Source: BD2-11 sp965115885 (lineage in GTDB: Bacteria; Gemmatimonadota; Gemmatimonadetes; Longimicrobiales; Gaopeijiaceae). Taken from it: a stretch of 64,000 bases of DNA. The stretch covers positions 3,534,001-3,598,000 of the forward strand of contig OZ220479.1 of assembly GCA_965115885.1 (NCBI GenBank), given 5' to 3'. Within the stretch, counting starts at the first letter, position 1; each line of letters opens with the position of its first letter. This document shows, piece after piece, positions 59,778 to 64,000 of this stretch. The notes under the pieces were generated by a model. It worked only from the letters and a program-made list of their open reading frames with translations. It ran no database searches and had not been told where the DNA came from. The position numbers and the translations under genes were made by a program.

Positions 59778-59863
59778 GGAGGGGTGGCCGAGTGGCTTAA
59801 GGCGGCGCCCTGCTAAGGCGTTGACTCGAAAGGGTCTCGTGGGTTCGAATCCCACCCCCTCCG
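59778..59863 (+). tRNA. tRNA-Ser(GCT)
   Basis: An 86-base class II tRNA with acceptor GGAGGGG / CCCCTCC, anticodon GCT and a long variable arm. Confidence 0.95.
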
Positions 59864-60075
59864 CTGGCGCGCGGTCCCGAAGGGCGGCGCGTGCGGGCGG
59901 TGCGTTTTCCGCGTTTCCGGCCTTTCCCTGCGGGCCCGGATCCGGGCGCTTCTTACCTCCGGCGGGCGCCCGCGCGGCGGCATCCCCCGGCGGGTTCGGT
60001 TTCCTCCGCGGCGGCTGGCGCTTCTCTCCTCCGCGGTCCCGCGGGCGGGTTTCGGACCTGCGGCCATGGACGTTC

Positions 60076-60159
60076 GGACGGGTGGCCGAGTGGCTTAAGG
60101 CGCACGATTGGAAATCGTGTGGGCTAACGCCCGCGTGGGTTCGAATCCCACCCCGTCCG
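60076..60159 (+). tRNA. tRNA-Ser(GGA)
   Basis: An 84-base class II tRNA with acceptor GGACGGG / CCCGTCC and anticodon GGA. A 212-base gap without features precedes it. Confidence 0.95.
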
Positions 60160-60181
60160 CTGCGGGCGGCACCCGCAACCT

Positions 60182-60255
60182 CGGGGCGTGGCTCAGTCCG
60201 GTAGAGCGCTGCGTTCGGGTCGCAGAGGTCCCCGGTTCAAATCCGGGCGCCCCGA
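60182..60255 (+). tRNA. tRNA-Pro(CGG)
   Basis: A 74-base cloverleaf with acceptor CGGGGCG / CGCCCCG, anticodon CGG and discriminator A. Confidence 0.96.
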
Positions 60256-60316
60256 TTGAAGGAGCGGTTTGGAGCGGGTCGCCGTCTTCCCGAAGCCGAT
60301 TCGGCCCGGTTCGTCC

Positions 60317-60399
60317 GGAGGCGTAGTCTAACTGGTAAGGCACCGCACTCGAAATGCGGCGGGCGAAAGCCCTTGGGGGTTCGAGTCCCCCCGCCTCCG
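60317..60399 (+). tRNA. tRNA-Ser(CGA)
   Basis: An 83-base class II tRNA with acceptor GGAGGCG / CGCCTCC and anticodon CGA; last gene of the cluster. Confidence 0.95.
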
Positions 60400-60539
60400 C
60401 TTCCTCCTCCGGCGTTCGTTCCCGCGTCCGCGGGAGCTTCTCCGTCCCCGTGGATTTCGGGATGGAGCCGGTCCTCCCGCACCGCCGCAACCCCCGATCC
60501 CCGCGTGCGCTGGAGCTGTGCCTCCTCCCCGCGCCGGCG

Positions 60540-61083
60540 GCGCGGACCCTCTCCGCGATCACTCGGGAGATTTCCTGGATCGACCGCCTCCGGTCCATCG
60601 TCCGGGCGGCGAGGAACTGCCGTCGCCCCGGCCGGATGGTGCTCGTCTGGCCGTTCGTCTCCCCGATCCACCGAGTCTGGCGGTTCCGCGACGTGTCGCT
60701 CGCATGGCTCGACTTCCTGGCCGCCGCCCCGTTCCTTTCCGTTGCTGGTCGGCGAGACCGTCGCCGATCGGCGGATGTGGGATTTTCCGGCGGGAAAAGA
60801 AACGCCGCATCGCCGGAGGCGAGCATGTCGAGCCGCCGTTCCGACCCGGGGGCTCTTCCGCATCAGCCGGCATCCCAACCGCTTCTGCGAAATCGGGATG
60901 TGGTGTGTTTTCACCTTGTTCGAAGTCGCGGCGTCCGGCGAATGGCTGCATTGGACGGCGTTGGGCTGCATCGGGCTTGCGGCGCTGTTCGTCCCGTCCC
61001 CGCGCATGACCGAGGAGAGCTCCGCCGCGAAGCATTCCGGTTGCCGCGAGTTCCGGGTGGCCGTCCCGGCGCCGATTCCCGTT
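60540..61083 (+). pseudogene. Decayed DUF1295 (steroid 5-alpha reductase-like) membrane protein gene
   Basis: Pieces of one DUF1295 protein appear in order but in different frames: TREISWIDRLRSIV and GRMVLVWPFVSPIHRVW...SLAWLDFLAAAPFL in one, LLVGETVADRRMWDF in a second, REKKRRIAGGEHVEPPF in a third, then TRGLFRISRHPNRFCEIGMWCVF through the C-terminus back in the second. About 70 codons are also missing between the first two pieces. Three frameshifts plus a deletion mean no functional product. The gene remnant follows the tRNA cluster. Confidence 0.75.
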
Positions 61084-61251
61084 GCCCCGGAAGGGCGGGG
61101 CGAAGCCTGCGGAGCGAATCGGGGCCGCCGTCGCCGGGGCGTCGAGCCGAACTCGCGGCGCGGCTTTCCGCGCTCCCGTCGGTTCGCCCGGTTCTCGCTC
61201 GCGCCGTACCTTGTCCGTTCGGCTCGATTTCGTTCGACGGGAGGTGTTCTC

Positions 61252-62370
61252 ATGTTCGCGGCCGACGACTCCAAGCTCGCCGTCAACCTCGCCGCGGCCC
61301 TCGTTCTCGGGGCCGGGGCCTGTGCCCCGGCCAACGTCGGAGAGGACGAATCCGCGCCTGCGGAGGTGGCCGATCCAGCCATGGCCGGAGACCTGCCGAA
61401 CCCGACGTCGGAGGTCGTCGTCGGGTTCGGACCTTTGCCGGACGGGCGGGAATGGGGATCCACCGCAGGCGTGGACATAGGACCGGACGGGCAGCTTTGG
61501 GCCTATGACCGTTGCGGCGGCAACGCGCTCGCCGATGGCTGCGACGCCTCCGACGTCGACCCGATCCTCAAGTTCGATCGCCACACCGGCGAGGTGCTCG
61601 CCAGCTTCGGCGCGGGGCTGTTCGTCCTCCCCCACGGAATCCACGTGGACCGGGACGGCAACGTCTGGATCACCGACTCCTCGGGCAACGAGGAGCGGAC
61701 CAAGGGCCACCAAGTCTTCAAGTTCAGCCCCGAGGGCGAGATCCTCATGACGCTCGGAACCGCCGGCGTTCCGGGGAGCGGTCCGGATCGTTTCAATCAG
61801 CCTTGCGACGTGATCACCACGCCGGAAGGCTACGTCTTCGTCGCCGACGGGCACAGCGGCCAGAACGAAAACCCCCCGCCCGGCTCCACAGGTCGCATCG
61901 TGAAGTTCAGCCCCGAAGGCGAGTACGTGACGGAGTGGGGCCGGATCGGGACCGGCCCCGGAGAGTTCCGGACTCCGCACGCGCTCGAGCTCGACGCGCG
62001 GGGACGCCTGTTCGTGGCCGACCGGGGCAACCATCGCATCCAGATCTTCGACCAGGAAGGCGACCTGCTCGACACCTACCTCCGATTCGGCCGGGTCAGC
62101 GGGCTCTTCATCGACGACAACGACATGCTGTACGCCATCGATTCGGAGTCGAATCCGAACTCGCATCCCGGTTGGACGACGGGAATTCGCGTCGGCAGCG
62201 CGCACGAGGACCGGGTCACGGCTTTCATTCCGCCCCACGTCGTGGAAGGGCGGCCGCACGGCGCTGCGGGCGAGGGGGTGGCGGTGGACGCGGACGGAAA
62301 CGTCTACGCCGCCGAGGGCCCGATTTCGCGCCCGTTCGCGGGCGGGGGGCTCACGAAGTACGTGCGCTGA
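61252..62370 (+). CDS. NHL-repeat (six-bladed propeller) lipoprotein
   Basis: A 372-residue protein with a lipoprotein-like signal (AAALVLGAGAC). At least four NHL-type blades are visible (VDIGPDGQLWAYDRCG; IHVDRDGNVWITDSSG; TTPEGYVFVADGHSG; LDARGRLFVADRGNHRIQIFD). The fold resembles peptidyl-alpha-hydroxyglycine lyase and SMP-30-like propellers, but catalytic residues were not assigned. GGGAGG lies about ten bases before the ATG at 61252. Confidence 0.85.
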   Translation: MFAADDSKLAVNLAAALVLGAGACAPANVGEDESAPAEVADPAMAGDLPNPTSEVVVGFGPLPDGREWGSTAGVDIGPDGQLWAYDRCGGNALADGCDASDVDPILKFDRHTGEVLASFGAGLFVLPHGIHVDRDGNVWITDSSGNEERTKGHQVFKFSPEGEILMTLGTAGVPGSGPDRFNQPCDVITTPEGYVFVADGHSGQNENPPPGSTGRIVKFSPEGEYVTEWGRIGTGPGEFRTPHALELDARGRLFVADRGNHRIQIFDQEGDLLDTYLRFGRVSGLFIDDNDMLYAIDSESNPNSHPGWTTGIRVGSAHEDRVTAFIPPHVVEGRPHGAAGEGVAVDADGNVYAAEGPISRPFAGGGLTKYVR

Positions 62371-62831
62371 TCGAGCGGAGCGACTCCGACCGCCGGAGAC
62401 CGGACGGTCCGCCTCGCGGCGTTGCCGTTGCCGTCGCTCTCTGGATTCGCGGGGCTCCGGATGGTGGCGACGCGTCGAGATCCGGGGGCGTCCGAACGTT
62501 CCGCGCCGGATCGTCGCGCGGCGGCGGCCGAAGATCGCGATCGGAAACGCCGCGCGGTCGGCTTCCGCGACCTCCGCGGGGAGTGGCGGAAACTTCCCGA
62601 AACCCCGGAGCGGACGTCTGGGCGTCCGCTCCGGAGGGCCCTGCGGCGATTCCGGGCAGGGGCGTCCCGGGCCGGAACCGGCGTTCCGTCGGAGCTTCGC
62701 GACCCTCGCAGGGGGCCGCCGCTCGCACGTAGGCGGGCGGCGTGCTAACGTGTCGGTGCGCCCCTCGAGGCGCTTCGGGTAGCCGAATCCGGTGACCCGC
62801 ATCTCTTCCGTGCACGCAAGGAGTCGGAAAA
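62371..62831. other. Intergenic region before the creatininase gene
   Basis: About 460 bases. An open frame at 62422-62748 encodes only an Arg/Pro/Ala-rich sequence without domain features. It probably carries the promoter of the next gene; no strong match was found. Confidence 0.4.
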
Positions 62832-63734
62832 ATGAAGGCATGGGCCGCGCTTTCGGTTCTCGTTCTCGCGGTGGTCGCGTTCGCGACGACGCGCCCCGGC
62901 CGGGATTCGGCTTCGCGGGGACCCGCCGCCGTGCAGGCGCCCTCCCCGGAGGAGCGGGAAGCCGATTTCCAGGCCGAGCTCCGCATGGAGAACCCGATCG
63001 CGCCGCTCAACTCGGTGTGGATCGAGGAGCTGACCTGGATCGAGGTTCGCGACGCGATGGCCGCCGGCAAGACCACCGCCATCGTTCCCACCGGGGGCAT
63101 CGAGCAGAACGGGCCGTACGTCGCGCTGGGCAAGCACAACTACGTGTTGGAAGGGGCCTGCGACGCCATCGCGCGCATGCTGGGCGACGCCCTCTGCGCA
63201 CCGATCGTCAAGCTGGTGCCGGAGGGCGGGTTCGAGCCCAAGACCGGCCACATGCGCTATCCCGGCACCCTCACCGTGCGCGACGAAACTTTCCGGATGA
63301 TGCTCGAGGACGTGGGGCGCAGCCTGCACGCGCACGGCTTCGAGCACATCGTCTACATCGGCGACAGCGGCGGCAACCAAGCGGGCATGGCGGCGGTGGC
63401 CGCCGCCCTCAACGAGCGGTGGGGCGAGACCAAGGCGCACCACGTCGCCGGGTACTACGACAACGCCGGCGTGGTGGCGCGCATGAACGAATTGGGGGTG
63501 GAGGAGGGGCCGAGCGACGGGTACCACGACAGCTACTGGCTCACCGCCATGCAGATGACGGTCGATCCCTCCACGGTGCGCTACGACGAACGGGTCGCAG
63601 CCGGGAAGGCCTCCGTCAACGGCGTCTCGATCGCGCCCATGGAGGAGACCGTCGCGTTGGGCGAGCGGCTGATGGAATGGCGCAACGAGAAGACCGTCGC
63701 GCTGATCCGGGCCGCGATCGCGGGGGCGAACTGA
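62832..63734 (+). CDS. Creatininase-family amidohydrolase, exported
   Basis: A 300-residue protein with an N-terminal hydrophobic export signal (LSVLVLAVVAFATT) followed by the creatininase fold: VPTGGIEQNGPYVALGKHN (metal Glu and His), GGFEPKTGHMRYPGTLTV and YIGDSGGNQAGM. The usual EQHGPH is altered to EQNGPY, so one metal ligand differs from creatininase itself; such variants are common in exported members. The substrate is unknown. The convergent amidohydrolase gene beside it may act on related amides. Confidence 0.85.
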   Translation: MKAWAALSVLVLAVVAFATTRPGRDSASRGPAAVQAPSPEEREADFQAELRMENPIAPLNSVWIEELTWIEVRDAMAAGKTTAIVPTGGIEQNGPYVALGKHNYVLEGACDAIARMLGDALCAPIVKLVPEGGFEPKTGHMRYPGTLTVRDETFRMMLEDVGRSLHAHGFEHIVYIGDSGGNQAGMAAVAAALNERWGETKAHHVAGYYDNAGVVARMNELGVEEGPSDGYHDSYWLTAMQMTVDPSTVRYDERVAAGKASVNGVSIAPMEETVALGERLMEWRNEKTVALIRAAIAGAN

Positions 63735-63777
63735 AGCCGAGAGGAGGCTGCGGCCGCCCGCGGCCCGCGACCGAGGG

Positions 63778-64000
63778 TCAGAACGCGAACCCTGCCCGCC
63801 GGAAGGCGGGGGTCCCGTCGACCAGCGTGAGCAGGACCCGGTCGCCCATCTCCAGGATTCGGTCGGGCTCGCGCTCCAGCTCCCGCAGGTCCCGGAGGTC
63901 GAGCACCACCAGATCGACGACCTTGCCGGGCTCCAAGCTGCCGGTCCATTCGTCCGAGTAGGTCAGGTAGGCGTTGTCGAGGGTCATCGCGCGCAACGCC
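63778..64000 (-). CDS. Amidohydrolase family protein, C-terminal end (truncated by window)
   Basis: The frame is open to the window's right edge, so only about 74 C-terminal residues are visible. ALRAMTLDNAYLTYSDEWTGSLEPGKVVDLVVLD is the typical closing segment of metal-dependent amidohydrolases (imidazolonepropionase/TIM-barrel type), where the chain returns to the small beta-sandwich. The metal ligands lie beyond the window. The YtcJ-like subgroup is one possibility. Confidence 0.82.
   Translation of the reverse strand, partial: ALRAMTLDNAYLTYSDEWTGSLEPGKVVDLVVLDLRDLRELEREPDRILEMGDRVLLTLVDGTPAFRRAGFAF

Noticed and set aside
58373..60204. Several open frames across the tRNA cluster on both strands
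   Set aside because: They run through tRNA cloverleafs and have no protein family features.
62422..62748. 108-codon open frame
   Set aside because: Arg/Pro-rich composition, no ribosome site of note and no domain; a frame left open by base composition.

Overview
The window is a G+C-rich Gram-negative chromosome segment carrying the replication-origin neighbourhood. Lipoprotein signals, outer-membrane barrels, Suf-type Fe-S assembly with SufU, PafA-like phosphatases and a dnaN-dnaA / rpmH-rnpA-yidD-yidC-mnmE-mnmG / parA-parB core suggest Gemmatimonadota or a nearby FCB-type phylum. This assignment is inferred from gene content; no rRNA is present.

Layout. 1-3.0 kb: end of a suf operon (sufD, a Rieske ferredoxin, sufS, sufU). 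3.0-9.2 kb, minus strand: a three-subunit molybdenum hydroxylase of the 4-hydroxybenzoyl-CoA reductase type, with a DUF1460 lipoprotein inside the operon and a zinc alcohol dehydrogenase at its end. 9.4-9.9 kb: bacilliredoxin. 9.99-14.09 kb, minus strand: a five-gene accessory operon encoding a tandem ubiquitin-like protein, a cysteine-free E2-like protein, a JAB-E1 fusion, an OLD-like AAA ATPase and a PIN-like nuclease. This is the most unusual part of the window. 14.5-21.5 kb: metabolic genes (arginase, M20 deacylase, ferredoxin, cobalamin adenosyltransferase, a hydrolase with an apparent internal deletion, DsbA-like lipoprotein, cyanophycinase). 22.3-25.8 kb: a broken IS110-type transposase and a PaeR7I/XhoI-like restriction-modification pair. 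26-34.7 kb: a PafA-like phosphatase, tRNA-Asn, and a minus-strand operon of lipoprotein, histidine kinase, sigma-54 response regulator, coiled-coil protein and barrel. 34.9-49.6 kb: pyrE, dnaN, dnaA, rpmH, rnpA, yidD, yidC, mnmE, mnmG, an OMP, two parS-like sites, a LAGLIDADG-like protein, parA, parB, an M23 peptidase and bactofilin. Clusters of DnaA-box-like 9-mers lie both in the dnaA-dnaN gap and after the bactofilin gene. 49.6-58.1 kb: Nif3-like protein, zinc-ribbon protein, lipA with pdhA-pdhB-pdhC, msrA and a second phosphatase. 58.1-60.4 kb: 17 tRNA genes. 60.5-64 kb: a decayed DUF1295 pseudogene, an NHL-repeat lipoprotein, a creatininase-like protein and the end of an amidohydrolase.

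How the parts work together. Coding direction turns from mostly leftward to rightward near 38.3-38.6 kb, as expected around an origin, and ParAB with parS provides segregation. LipA would lipoylate the PDH E2 subunit encoded beside it. SufS/SufU/SufD would supply Fe-S clusters to LipA, the molybdenum hydroxylase and the ferredoxins. The restriction-modification pair and the ubiquitin-like operon are the likely defence cargo.
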